A stretch of DNA of 64,000 nucleotides, from contig OZ059894.1 in NCBI GenBank assembly GCA_964057225.1, positions 7,698,131 to 7,762,130 on the forward strand, read 5' to 3'. This document shows positions 22,284 to 33,589 of the stretch, in pieces (within the stretch, counting starts at the first letter, position 1; every line of letters starts with the position of its first letter). A model generated the notes under the pieces. That model saw nothing but the letters and a program-made list of their open reading frames with translations, did no database searches and was not told where the DNA came from. A program made the position numbers and the translations under genes. The DNA is from Auanema rhodensis. Its lineage: Eukaryota > Nematoda > Chromadorea > Rhabditida > Rhabditidae.

Positions 22284-25200
22284 CTATGACGCAACTTGAC
22301 GAACCGGCGGCCTAAAATGAGCTTAGTTTGCATTGAATAAACTATGTAAAACTTACAGTCCTACTGTTCCTTCCCGAGGTGGAATTGCTGGAGGAGAGAT
22401 AGCTGATTGTGTTGGGGGGGGAGGTGCGACTATCTGAGGCACTTGATTGTCTAATGATGCCATAGATACATAAGCTGAACTATTTACAGTGCCGATGGTT
22501 CTACTTTCCAGTGTAGTAGGTCGCCTTGCTGCACTCCTGTCCTACAAGCTTACAAAAATATAAATAATTATTTTTAAATCATACCGGATTGCAATAAATA
22601 TAATGAGGATTAGTAACAGCTGAATGACTAGAGGCCACAGTAGGCTGAAACAAAAGTAATATTTAGAAAAATGATAAACTTAATTCCTACATGCATATAA
22701 TTGTCATTATTCACAATTCGGTTTACTCCTGGAGGAATCTCGCCACAATCAACATATGGATCTTCATCCTGACCGGCAGGACGATTAGACGGAGGAACTA
22801 CAGCAGAAATAGTATACTGAAAAGCCATATGAATCCTTGAGCTGTTCATGCAAAACTCACATATGGAGAAGGGGCAGGGTAAGTTGGAGGAGACATAGAA
22901 TGAATATTTGGATCAAGGGTATGTGAGCGAGAACGAATAGAAGAAACGGGTTGAGATATAGGTATATAATTGTCATCTGGAAAAATACAGAAATAAATAA
23001 CCATAAATACTAAACTTACCGCTGTCAAAGCGTATGTTACCTGGTGAAGGAACTGTTTCACTCAAAGAAATCTCCCTAGTTTGAACAGGAGCAGGTATTC
23101 GCGGTGCAGGCCGCTGAAAAAAAACCATGAGTCAGTATTTAAGATTTCGAACGTAGTCAAGATAGGATCTTAAGATAACTCACAGTTGGGACTTTAGCGA
23201 CAGTTCCGCGCGAAAGAGAATTGGAATACTTTTGCCTGTCTTTTTCATTATTTGACACAGAAGATCCATCGGGACTATACACAACAGTTGAAGATGCGGT
23301 CTTGGAACTTGAACTGCTGGCAATATCATCTGAACAATATTACTTGGTAAATAATCAATCAAAATATAGATTAAATTGAAACAATCACAAAAACAATCAC
23401 AACACTAACCATCACCAACTACTTCAACAACGGCAAATTCAGGTTCTGGTCCAGATCCTCCATTTTTCTTTTTCTTTTTCATAGCATGAGCTCTTTTCAA
23501 TGTACCATGCCCACCATCAACTCCCAGCAAGTTTAGATGTGGTGTACTACTTGAATGTGCACCTTGAAGCCTGCCCATGTGAAGACCATTCCGTAAAGTT
23601 TTGGAATCTTCCGGTGTTCCGCCTTTTTTCACTCAAACAACACAAATACCAAATAACAAAACAACATTGAATGTAAAAAAAATTAAACTTACATATCAGT
23701 ATATTTTCTGCATTTTTCTTATATGCAACGTTATCAACCACAGACACTAAATGTCTTAGATCTGAAACTATCTTATGAAATTACATACAATATTTGTGTG
23801 ATATACCTCCTTCGGGGCTACCAATTGAACTTTTACTGATCTTCTTTCTAGTTCTCGGTTGTTGAAAGGGAACTCCAGGTATTTTCTCGTTCTAAAAACA
23901 AACAAATTGGTATTTGAGTAATAACTTGGATCAACCTTATCCATAATCGTACTTGCACGGTCAAGATATAGGATACACAACGCATGCAACTTGCTTTCCA
24001 AACTGCATGCCATCTCACTTAATATAATTAAAAATAAGAATTCTAAGAATTCTAAGAACAAGCAGAAACCTTTTATTTTCATTTTGTCTCACAAATTCTG
24101 CTACCACTTGTTGAGCAAGATGGACAGTTCTTTCTTCGTCGATCTAAAATTAGAAACACTTTTGGAAATATCAGCATATGCATAAAAATACGGTTATTTT
24201 ATCGACTTCAAGAGTAGTTCTATAATTACAAAAGCTGTTATATAGAGCTGAAAACTTAGGGCGAGAACAAGGCATTGCCTGAATTCCAAAATTAAAATAT
24301 CACAATCAAAATCAAAAAAAGCACCCAACAAGACAGCATTATATTCTTCCACTGATTTGGGCATTCTTCATTAACTATCAAAGCAGATCCACCATTTTTT
24401 GCAACCTAAGAAAACCATATAAAATAGAAATAAACGGTTTTTTCACAACCTCAAAAGCTCCTGAAAGTTCTAATCCTTTATAAGGTTCTTCCTTAGTTAT
24501 TATAGACCATAAAATAACTCCAAAACTCCAAACATCAGATGCTTCAGAAAATTGTCGTTTACTGAAAGCTTCGGGAGCCAAATATGCTAGAGTACCGGCT
24601 TCATTATGACTTTGTCTAAAAATAATGTAATCGTTCAATTCACTTATTAAAATTAAATATACCTTTTTTCTTCTTCACGAAGAGCTTTGGTAAATCCAAA
24701 ATCAGTTAATTTCAAGCTAATTTTAGAAAGCGGAGTATTATTACAATCAACACAGCGTGAACTATCCTAGAAATATAAATAAAAATATTAAAGCATGAAA
24801 TCAACATATGAACCTCATCCAAATACTGCGAAGTTGTTTCGCAAAGACATATTTTTTCTTTGATCAATATATTAGCGGTTTTTAAATCACGATGAATACA
24901 GTGATTTTCAATAACAAATTTCATGGCATTTGATATTTGAATTGCCCATTCAACAAAAACACGAACCGACAAAAATGTTTTATTTTTGTTAAGTTCCTGA
25001 AGTAACTCTTTCAAGGAACCACCTGAAGGGAATGTTTTAGATTAGATTTATTATACATCGAACCTTCACAAAGTTCCAATACTAAGCCATGAGGTGAGGA
25101 TAGAGAAATTCCATAAAGCTCAACAATATTATGATGTTTAAAACGATTAATCATTATAGCTTCCTTTTTTAGAACTGAACAAAAAATAAGTAAAACCAAG

Positions 25201-26421
25201 TCAAGCTTCACTTACTTCGAAGATATTCATTACGTGTGGGAGTTTTAAGAGCAGCCTCTTTATTATTATACTTGACTCTGATAACTTTTGCGAAAGCTCC
25301 TTGTCCTAGCCATTGATTATTAGCAACTTCTTCTATTTCACTAGAAGCTATTTTTTTCGCTTCGATACCTAAAGTTAACTTTTAAAATATATCGAGCAAA
25401 AAAAATAAGATACCAATAAAATTAACATATTGTGAAGGGAAAAGTCCTTTCATACCAGTTTCTTCCAGTTCTCCATACCACCAATCTTTTTCACCTCTGA
25501 TACATTAAAAAATAGGGAGGTAAAACAAATATATCAAACGTTTCAGTGGTGAGAAGCCTTATGGTGTCACTGCTATGTAATGTTAATTCGTCTTCCCTCT
25601 CTCCTATATATTCATGTAAAACTTCATAAATCTAAAAAAGGAAAAAAATATATATATATGAATAAACCAAAATACATTTAGAAGTTCTCCATTATTTTGC
25701 TTCGCAACTATGCTCGTTATTGCAAGTTCAGAAGATCCTGAAACGTCACATGATGAATGTAAATAATAATTAATGAATCAAAACCTTCGCGAGCTGCACC
25801 ACATGAAAATGAATTTCTAACTAATCTAGCCCCAGGCTTTTCACCTGGATCATGTACAGATAATACATTTGCTGAAGTAATATCAAGAAATTAAGAACTT
25901 TAAACTAAGCATACTAGTAGGAAGGTTTTGATGAGCATCGAGGTTTGAATCAGACTGGTAATTGGAATTCATTGCATTTTCATGTCCAATACGATTTAGC
26001 ACCTTAACAAAATCTTGATTATTGCACTGATAAAGTGAGAATGAAAACATTGAACATGAAAAAATGAAACGGAAAAATACACTAATAGTACGAACATACC
26101 TCGCAGCTTATACTAGCTTGCTTTCGAAACAACGAACTACAAGTTTTTTTTCGTGATCGTATGGGAACTTCCTTAAAAAAATTATAAAGTACAAAATAGC
26201 TTAATTAAAGTTATTAAAAGCTTGATAAATCTAAAGCAAGTGAACTAGGCTTTAACTGTCTGGCGCTCTCCGCAAAAGTCACACTCTCTCTTCTTAATTG
26301 AATTGAGCATTTTCATCGTAACGGGACTATATTGCAAAGCAGCTTCTCACTTTAAGATGCCTACCTGAACGTCCATTTCAGTACCATTTAGTTTTATATA
26401 TGGAGGCTCTTTATATTTCAT
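22284..26421 (-). CDS. mlk-1: Mixed-lineage kinase (SH3, Ser/Thr kinase, CRIB-like), MLK-1-like
   Basis: Many short exons. The start at 26421 follows the acceptor TTTCAG|AATG. After a Ser/Arg-rich N-terminus comes an SH3 domain (IYEVLHEYIGEREDELTL, EKDWWYGELEETG, GLFPSQYVNFIG). The kinase follows, with the glycine loop LGQGAFAKV, lysine in AALKT, HRDLKTANILI (Lys+2, Ser/Thr type), TDFGFTKAL, and GTLAYLAPEAF with SDVWSFGVILW. SH3 before kinase is the MLK order. After the kinase, KKISKSSIGSPEGDLRHL resembles a CRIB (Rac/Cdc42-binding) motif. The tail carries basic (KKKKK), Pro-rich and Tyr motifs: SPPTYPAPSPY, NPHYIYCNP, NSSAYVSM, APPPPTQ. The last intron (GTAAGT...TTTTAG) moves the stop from 22353 to TAG at 22284-22286, giving ...GLPPVRQVAS. 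MLKs are MAP3Ks upstream of JNK. No leucine zipper was seen. The call fits better than the tyrosine kinase ACK, whose SH3 follows the kinase. Confidence 0.85.
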
Positions 26422-26653
26422 TCTGAAATATCACAATTTTAGACATTAATCATTTTACTCAACGATATTTCAAATGTAGGCAAGGTATAGTAAAATGCTT
26501 ATATAAGACAAATGTTTTGATGAAACATTTATTCAGCTGTTAGTCGTACGAGTAGTTTCTTTGGGCACGTTGTCATTCCAGAATAATTTATCTTTGCAAT
26601 TACTTTTTTCTTTAGTAATGGCCATTTTTCTCAGTTATGCATGGAATATAGGT
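26422..26653. promoter_or_regulatory. Divergent intergenic region upstream of the MLK gene
   Basis: About 230 bp between the MLK start (minus strand) and the first coding-looking bases of a small + strand unit. An acceptor-like TTTTTTCTTTAG precedes an ATG near 26618. No TATA box was identified; a shared promoter is inferred from the divergent arrangement. Confidence 0.3.
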
Positions 26654-27331
26654 TGTGCCACTTGACGGGCCAGATACTGACAAAACTAAAACGGAAATCG
26701 AACAAAGTATGAAGATTATAGGCTTCTTCGTAAAATAAAAGACAAGAATAGAAGAAATGGCTCGGTTGAAGGTCGTTAGTTGGCCTGCGATAAGTCTATG
26801 CCTAAAACAGGTTGTAGACCGAGACGTCTCGCATCGCGGTCAATCTTTCGGTTTTAGAACAGCTGTTCCCAAGATAAAAAAGAATTTACACTTGAATAGT
26901 TGAAGTAGTAACTGTCTTTAAAATTTGATCATATTCTGTACCTATTCATCATTTATTACTAAAAAGACGGATGCTGGCAAGTTCTGATCCATATTACTTA
27001 CGCCGCCGGCTACATTTTTACAGATTATTTAGACATACAAATGCAGTTATTCGCTGGCTAAGAAGGTATAAGAATTTCTATACTAAAAAAATTATTATAA
27101 CAGTTTCTTAGACAAATGATATCTTAAAACAATATAACAACAAGTAATATGCTAGAAAAGGATTATATATAATTTAATCTGAATTGACATAATACAACAC
27201 TTGCTGAACAAATAGAATTGCCTCCATCAGTTGAAGTCGATTATGATAATGTATGACATCACTTTTATTTCTGTTCCTCGTCTATGTTATTTATTCCGAT
27301 AAAGTACCTCAAGGTCCCAAAATTCAAGTGA
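26654..27331 (+). CDS. Small + strand gene, exon structure unresolved
   Basis: Several coding-looking pieces lie in order on the + strand. From 26655 VVPLDGPDTDKTKTEIEQS; 26757-26903 encodes MARLKVVSWPAISLCLKQVV and continues to a TGA; 26971-27111 encodes an Arg/Tyr-rich stretch (YYLRRRLHFYRLFRHTNAV); 27216-27250 encodes LPPSVEVDYDN; 27305-27331 encodes YLKVPKFK and a TGA. The last two join in phase across a GTATGA...ATAAAG intron. An AATAAA at 27338-27343 supports a 3' end here. The pieces at 26757 and 26971 end in stops if read straight through, so splicing or decay must intervene. I recognise no family. It might be a young or degenerating gene. Confidence 0.33.
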
Positions 27332-27337
27332 AATGAA

Positions 27338-27343
27338 AATAAA
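27338..27343 (+). terminator. Poly(A) signal AATAAA
   Basis: It lies 7 nt after the TGA at 27329-27331 of the small + strand unit and is the main evidence for that unit's direction. Confidence 0.45.
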
Positions 27344-27694
27344 AACAAGAAATCTTACCTAAAAATATTTTTTTTTAAATGCAACCGGTTGGCAAAACTT
27401 TAACTACCGAAATAGCTTTCATGTTTCTTACAATTGGCTACATGATGAAATGAACAGCGTTCGGTCAACGTTATGAATAAATATGAATAAAGAAAAATAA
27501 ATGTTTATTAATACAGCTTTTTTAATTAAATAGAATATTTCGAGTATATATACATATATGCAGGAACAATAGAATGCTATGAAAAAAATTAAAATAGTTT
27601 GCAGTAGCATACTTAAGACGCATTTTTAACTAACCACACATTTTATACGTCTCCTTTCATATGTCATACTGAAATAATATTTTTAATAAATGTT

Positions 27695-28092
27695 TCAAAG
27701 AACAGTCTTGTTTACGTATTCTTCTTGTAGATCTAGTTCATTACTTGTCAAACCACGTAGGTTATATTCGTGAAAGTACCATGAAAAAGTGCCGAAAATT
27801 ATCAAAAAGCAACTAGCTAAAGATGCGACAACCACTATGCCAAGAAAATAAACATCCATTAAGTATTGATGCTGAGAATGATAATAAGATGTTGGTAATG
27901 ACTGACACTGTAAACAAGTAAAGTTGATTAATGGAAATATATTTTAAAAATTGTTGTACAAAGTTCAAATGGTTAAGTGCTAATAAACATTCTTTTACCA
28001 AAAAAAAACCAGCAAGGTTTTCATTTTTCATTGATATTAACCACATGAACAATAAAAAGTGTAGTTGACAAGGCTGATTTATTCATTTTCAT
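27695..28092 (-). CDS. Small membrane protein, 87 aa
   Basis: Two exons: 28092-28042 (MKMNKSALSTTLFIVHV) and 27907-27695, joined in phase across an intron with a GTTAAT donor and a TTTACAG acceptor. Exon 2 encodes a polar segment (CQSLPTSYYHSQHQY), a hydrophobic helix (FLGIVVVASLASCFLIIFG) and a hydrophilic tail (RGLTSNELDLQEEY) ending NKTVL. The first exon is a signal peptide or a second membrane segment, giving a short type I protein or a hairpin. No family is recognised. It lies between the small + strand unit and the ShK gene. Confidence 0.5.
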
Positions 28093-28585
28093 GGAACTTC
28101 CATTAGGAAAAACGGACTAATGAGAATAAAATTTTGGGAAAGAGGAAATATAGAATAAAACGTTAATATTTTTGGTTAATGGAATTGGTGAGTTCTGTGA
28201 GTGATCTTGAAATATATGAGTACTTGTAAATACTTAGGCAATTGACTATATGAATACACTATAGTATCTACATATCTGATTCCCAAAGGCAAAACGAGGA
28301 ATCGGAAGAGAACCTACAATGAGTATTAGCTATTCATTCTGATAATCATCAATGAAGCCTTGATCAGATTTAAAAAAAATTTGTTGGAACATTATATAAT
28401 TTGTGAATAGAATTAAATTACTGCTCTTCAATATATATTCTACGATTGCAATGTGCTTATAGTGTTCAGTAATACTTCAATAAATGCTAAGTGGATTGCT
28501 GCTCTATCATATTTAAGACAAATGTTGTGTATAAAGACTGCATATATTAAAAAAACTTTATTATTAAAATTTTGGTACATATTTT
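28093..28585. other. Intergenic region with poly(A) signal of the ShK gene
   Basis: The minus strand has AATAAA at 28563-28558, 23 nt beyond the ShK gene's stop. The rest, to 28093, is AT-rich and I see no exon in it. Confidence 0.6.
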
Positions 28586-31500
28586 TTACTTCTTACCGAC
28601 GCGTGTTCTTTTATTAACTCGCTTATTATTATTATTATTATTAATGATTGTTTTTCGGATAGGTGAAAGAATAAAAACTCCTGGAGAATTCTGAACGCAA
28701 GCTCCACACGTTTTTGGACATTTGCTCCTAATAGAAGGTGAAGCGCATCTGTTGGCGACCTGGCCGCAAGGAACACGTCGAAAAGCAAACTGAGCATCAA
28801 CGCAATCTGAACGCTTTCTTACGTCCGTGCATACTCCACATGTTTTTGGACATTTGCTCCTAATAGAAATTGAAGCGCATCTGTTGGCGGCCCGAGGGCA
28901 GGAAACACGTCCAAAAGCAAATTGAGCATCAACGCAATCTGGACGCTTTCTTACGTCCGTGCATACTCCACATGTTTTTGGACATTTGCTCCTAATAGAA
29001 GGTGAAGCGCATCTGTTGGCGACCTGCCCGCAAGGAACACGTCGAAAAGCAAACTGAGCATCAACGCAATCTGGACGCTTTCTTACGTCCGTGCATACTC
29101 CACATGTTTTTGGACATTTGCTCCTAATAGAAGGTGAAGCGCATCTGTTGGCGACTTGCCCGCAAGGAACACGTGCAAAAGCAAATTGAGCATCAACGCA
29201 ATCTGGACGCTTTTTTACGTCCGTGCATACTCCACACGTTTTTGGACATTTGCTCCTAATAGAAGGTGAAGCGCATCTGTTGGCGACCTGCCCGCAAGGA
29301 ACACGTGCAAAAGCAAATTGAGCATCAACGCAATCTGGACGCTTTTTTACGTCCGTGCATACTCCACACGTTTTTGGACATTTGCTCCTAATAGAAGGTG
29401 AAGCGCATCTGTTGGCGACCTGCCCGCAAGGAACACGTGCAAAAGCAAACTGGGCATCCTCACATTTAGGTGTTGGATTATTGGATTCCGTACATAGTCC
29501 ACAAGTAGCTGGACAAAGTTTCTTTATTCTTTCACCAGATCTGAAAGTTATTGAATAAAAATGTATAATTTATAAGGATAATTCACGTTCTATGATTGCA
29601 AAGTGATTTGTACCGAAGGCAAGCGCTAGTTCCATTACGCAAGGGTCTCAAAGTATCAACACATTCTGAAATGAAAAAGTTATAATCTGAACTAAAATAA
29701 TAAGAATATACCGTTTTGAGAAGTTGGTTCATTTGATTTGCAATATCCACAAGTTCTTGCACATTTTTCTTTCATTAGTTTGATATACCTTGAAAATATT
29801 GAAACATCTCAGAATTGTGATATCAAACATACCCAGTTTTGTGGCATAACCGTTTCATGTTCCCACATCTATTGTACGAATCGACACACTCTTCTGATAT
29901 AGATCCGAATTTACACCGTTTCACTAATTTTAGGCTTACTTGATTTATTTTTATCGTTATCTTTGAACAAGCCATCTCCCGAGGGCTTCTTTGTCGTTGT
30001 TTTTGAAGGCCTAGAAGAAGTAGTTTTCACCAATAATGATGTGGTTAATTCAACAGTAGGCCGCGTTGTAGTTTCACTCTCTGCTTTGACTGTTGTCACC
30101 TGAATTACAAGATTAAGAATAATCAATTACGCTACGCGGTCTAAAAACCTCCTTGAATATTTTCTCAGTGGTCCTTTTAGCTTCATCATTATTTTCTTCG
30201 TCTTCAGAAAAGTTATCCTAAATATAATTTGAAAACGATTTGAAACGTGTTTAAAACTTGAGAAACCTTATCAACTGTCATCTTTTCAGTGGTAGATGCT
30301 CTCAGAGTAGTGAATTTCTTATTTGGCTCCGTTGTGTCTTCTTGATTACTGGTTAATGTAGTGGTTTCAGGCTTCATGGCATCGTCGTCCACAGATTCCT
30401 CAACAGCGTCTTCTTGGTTACTGGTGAATGTAGTAGTTTCAGGCTTCGTGGCATCATCATCCACAGATTTCTCAATAGCGTCTTCTTGATTATTGGTTAA
30501 TGTAGTAGTTTCAGGCTTCATGGCATCGTCGTCCACAGATTCCTCAACAGCGTCTTCTTGGTTACTGGTGAATGTAGTAGTTTCAGGCTTCGTGGCATCA
30601 TCATCCACAGATTTCTCAATAGCGTCTTCTTGATTATTGGTTAATGTAGTAGTTTCAGGCTTCATGGCATCGTCGTCCACAGATTCCTCAACAGCGTCTT
30701 CTTGATTACTGGTTAATGTAGTAGTTTCAGGCTTCATGGCATCGTCGTCCACAGATTCCTCAACAGCGTCTTCTTGATTACTGGTTAATGTAGTAGTTTC
30801 AGGCTTCGTGGCATCGTCGTCCGCAGATTCCTCAACAGCGTCTTCTTGATTACTGGTGAATGTAGTAGTTTCAGGCTTCATGGCATCGTCGTCCACAGAT
30901 TCCTCAACAGCGTCTTCTTGATTACTGGTGAATGTAGTAGTTTCAGGCTTCATGGCATCGTCGTCCACAGATTCCTCAACAGCGTCTTCTTGATTACTGG
31001 CTAATGTAGTAGTTTCAGGCTTCGTGGCATCATCATCCACAGATTCCTCAATAGCGTCTTCTTGATTACTGGTTAGTGTAGTAGTTTCAGGCTTCATCGC
31101 ATCGTCGTCCACAGATTCCTCAATAGCGTCTTCTTGATTACTGGTTAATGTAGTAGTTTCAGGCTTCATGGCATCGTCGTCCACAGATTCCTCAACAGCG
31201 TCTTCTTGATTACTGGTTAATGTAGTAGTTTCAGGCTTTGTGGCATCGTCGTCCGCAGATTCCTCAACAGCGTCTTCTTGATTACTGGTTAATGTAGTAG
31301 TTTCAGGCTTCATGGCATCGTCGTCCACAGATTCCTCAACAGCGTCTTCTTGATTACTGGTTAAAGTAGTAGTTTCAGGCTTCATGGCATCGTCGTCTAC
31401 AGATTCCTCAACAGCGTCTTCTTTATTACTGGTTAGTGTAGTAGTTTCAGGCTTCATGGCATCGTCGTCCACAGATTCTTCAACAGCGTCTTCTTGATTA

Positions 31501-33546
31501 CTGGTTAATGTAGTAGTTTCAGGCTTTGTGGCATCGTCCTCCACAGATTCCTCAACAGCGTCTTCTTGATTACTGGTTAATGTAGTAGTTTCAGGCTTCA
31601 TGGCATCGTCGTCCACAGATTCCTCAACAGCGTCTTCTTGATTACTGGTTAAAGTAGTAGTTTCAGGCTTCATGGCATCGTCGTCTACAGATTCCTCAAC
31701 AGCGTCTTCTTGATTACTGGTTAAAGTAGTAGTTTCAGGCTTCATGGCATCGTCGTCTACAGATTCCTCAACAGCGTCTTCTTGATTACTGGTTAATGTA
31801 GTAGTTTCAGGCTTCATGGCATCGTCGTCCACAGATTCCTCAACAGCGTCTTCTTGATTACTGGTTAGTGTAGTAGTTTCAGGCTTCATGGCATCGTCGT
31901 CCACAGATTCCTCAATAGCGTCTTCTTGATTACTGGTTAATGTAGTAGTTTCAGGCTTCATGGCATCGTCGTCCACAGATTCCTCAACAGCGTCTTCTTG
32001 ATTACTGGTTAATGTAGTAGTTTCAGGCTTTGTGGCATCGTCGTCCGCAGATTCCTCAACAGCGTCTTCTTGATTACTGGTTAAAGTAGTAGTTTCAGGC
32101 TTCGTGGCATCATCATTCACAGATTCCTCAACAGCGTCTTCTTGATTACTGGTTAAAGTAGTAGTTTCAGGCTTCATGGCATCGTCGTCCACAGATTCCT
32201 CAACAGCGTCTTCTTGATTACTGGTTAAAGTAGTAGTTTCAGGCTTCGTGGCATCATCATCGACAGATTCCTCAACAGCGTCTTCTTGATTACTGGTGAA
32301 TGTAGTAGTTTCAGGCTTCATGGCATCGTCATCCACAGATTCCTCAACAGCGTCCTCTTGATTACTGGTTAATGTAGTAGTTTCAGGCTTCATGGCATCG
32401 TCGTCCACAGATTCCTCAACAGCGTCTTCATGATTACTGGTTAAAGTACTAGTTTCAGGCTTCATGGCATCGTCGTCCACAGATTCCTCAACAGCGTCTT
32501 CTTGATTACTGTTGAATGTAGTAGTTTCAGGCTTCGTGGCATCATCATCCACAGATTCCTCAACAGCGTCTTCTTGATTACTGGTTAAAGTACTAGTTTC
32601 AGGCTTCATGGCATCGTCATCCACAGATTCCTCAACAGCGTCCTCTTGATTACTGGTTAGTGTAGTAGTTTCAGGCTTTATGGCACCGTCGTCCACAGAT
32701 TCCTCAACAGCGTCTTCTTGATTACTGGTTAATGTAGTAGTTTCAGGCTTCATGGCATCGTCGTCCACAGATTCCTCAACAGCGTCTTCTTGATTACTGG
32801 TGAATGTAGTAGTTTCAGGCTTCGTGGCATCATCATCCACAGATTCCTCAACAGCGTCCTCTTGATTACTGATTAATGTAGTAGCTGCCCGCTTGACGAT
32901 TGCATATTCTTCAGGGTTATCAACAAAATCTTTTTCAAAGTTATCATCGATGATGGTTCCTGGTTTCTGATCGTCATCATCCACAGATTCCTCAACAGCG
33001 TCTTCTGGATTACTGGTTAAAGTAGTAGTTTCAGGCTTCATGGCATCATCATCGAGAGATTTTTCGTCAGCATCTTCCTTTTTGCTAAAAACTGTGGTAA
33101 GTTCAGTTTTTATAGAGTCATGTTCGGCAGAATTTTCTATCGCATCTTCACGATTGACATTTGTTATATTTTTAGTAATGGTGTTCTGGTCATTTTCCTG
33201 TGATGATTCCTTATCGAGATCAATCTTTTTATTGTCTCGAGACTCGTCTTTGAGCTGTGTAATAGTGGAATCACTATTTGAGTTTGAACTTATCTCAATA
33301 AGGACATCATCTAACTTCATGGAGGTATGACGGTATTTGATGGAAGCTGGAAGATTATCCAAAGTAAACCCGACAGTTTGTTTTAAATCCGACTCTTCAT
33401 TGGAAAACAGTTGAGATGAATCCAAATTTATTTGCTAAAAATAATATAAACTAGAAAATGAAGCTTATAAGCATGGAAACCTGTGAAGTAGCTAGAGCAA
33501 TCTGAGAGATTATCAGAGATAAGATGTATGAGCCGAGACGAGCCAT
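28586..33546 (-). CDS. Secreted acidic-repeat and multi-ShK-domain protein
   Basis: The start at 33546 opens a signal peptide (MARLGSYILSLIISQIALA). A short intron leads to a single ~3.2 kb exon. This encodes a unique acidic region and 35 tandem 24-aa repeats (EDAVEESVDDDAMKPE then TTTLTSNQ), each with about eight acidic residues and a Thr cluster. Further exons add a Thr/Lys-rich linker (VKTTSSRPSKTTTKKPSG) and eight ShK domains: ECVDSYNRCGNMKRLC...CARTCGYC, ECVDTLRPL...CPATCGLC, and six near-identical 44-aa units (CVDAQFAFRRVPCGQ, CPKTCGVC). The C-terminus has an Asn run and basic residues (NKRVNKRTRVGKK), TAA at 28586-28588. ShK modules with six cysteines are common in secreted nematode proteins, surface-coat mucins and astacin proteases; no protease domain is seen here. 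The acidic Thr-rich array suggests a glycosylated, extended secreted or cuticle/surface-associated product. Confidence 0.85.
28700..29482 (-). repeat. Six tandem ShK-coding units of 132 bp
   Basis: The + strand motif CTCCTAATAGAA recurs every 132 bp, starting near 28724, 28856, 28988, 29120, 29252 and 29384. Each unit encodes one six-cysteine ShK module plus a TDVRKRPD-type linker. The unit near 28856 is the most divergent (VSCPRAANRCASISI instead of VPCGQVANRCASPSI). The others differ by only a few bases, which suggests recent amplification or homogenisation. All lie in one exon. Confidence 0.9.
30342..32861 (-). repeat. 35-copy, 72-bp coding minisatellite
   Basis: 35 uninterrupted, in-frame units of 72 bp (24 aa). 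Variation is limited to a few positions: Met/Thr before KPE, Leu/Phe in TTTL, Val/Ile in EDAV, Val/Ala in EESV. Two degenerate units lie further upstream (toward 33030). A higher-order pattern is visible: repeats 12-14 and 23-25 share the same order of variants, and repeats 31-34 are two copies of a 144-bp dimer. Confidence 0.95.
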
Positions 33547-33582
33547 AATCAGATGGGATGTGCAAGATACCTCAATCCACCC

Positions 33583-33589
33583 TTATATA
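33583..33589 (-). promoter_or_regulatory. TATA box of the ShK gene
   Basis: TATATAA on the minus strand, about 37 nt upstream of the ATG at 33546. The 5' UTR would be very short, and no splice acceptor lies between, so this transcript may not be trans-spliced. Confidence 0.5.

Noticed and set aside
22353-22355. TAA at 22353-22355 as the end of the MLK gene
   Set aside because: It lies inside an ideal GTAAGTTTTA...CATTTTAG intron of 45 nt; splicing gives a short further exon ending at 22284.
22284-26421. ACK/SID-3-type tyrosine kinase
   Set aside because: The SH3 precedes the kinase domain and the catalytic loop is HRDLKTAN (Ser/Thr type), which fits MLK and not ACK.
26700-26900. GC-richer block considered as a tRNA or snoRNA gene
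   Set aside because: No cloverleaf with a GGTTCRANTCC T-arm and no C/D or H/ACA boxes at suitable spacing; open reading frames explain it better.
29924-29939. An apparent 16-nt intron (GTAAG...TTAG, minus strand) that restores frame before the first ShK domain
   Set aside because: The same donor with the next acceptor (ATATCAG at 29900-29894) gives a normal 46-nt intron that is also in phase and leads directly into KECVDSYNRC, so nothing unusual is needed.
30342-32861. CRISPR-like or satellite array
   Set aside because: The units are contiguous without spacers, exactly 72 bp and in frame within a long exon with a signal peptide upstream; it is a coding minisatellite.
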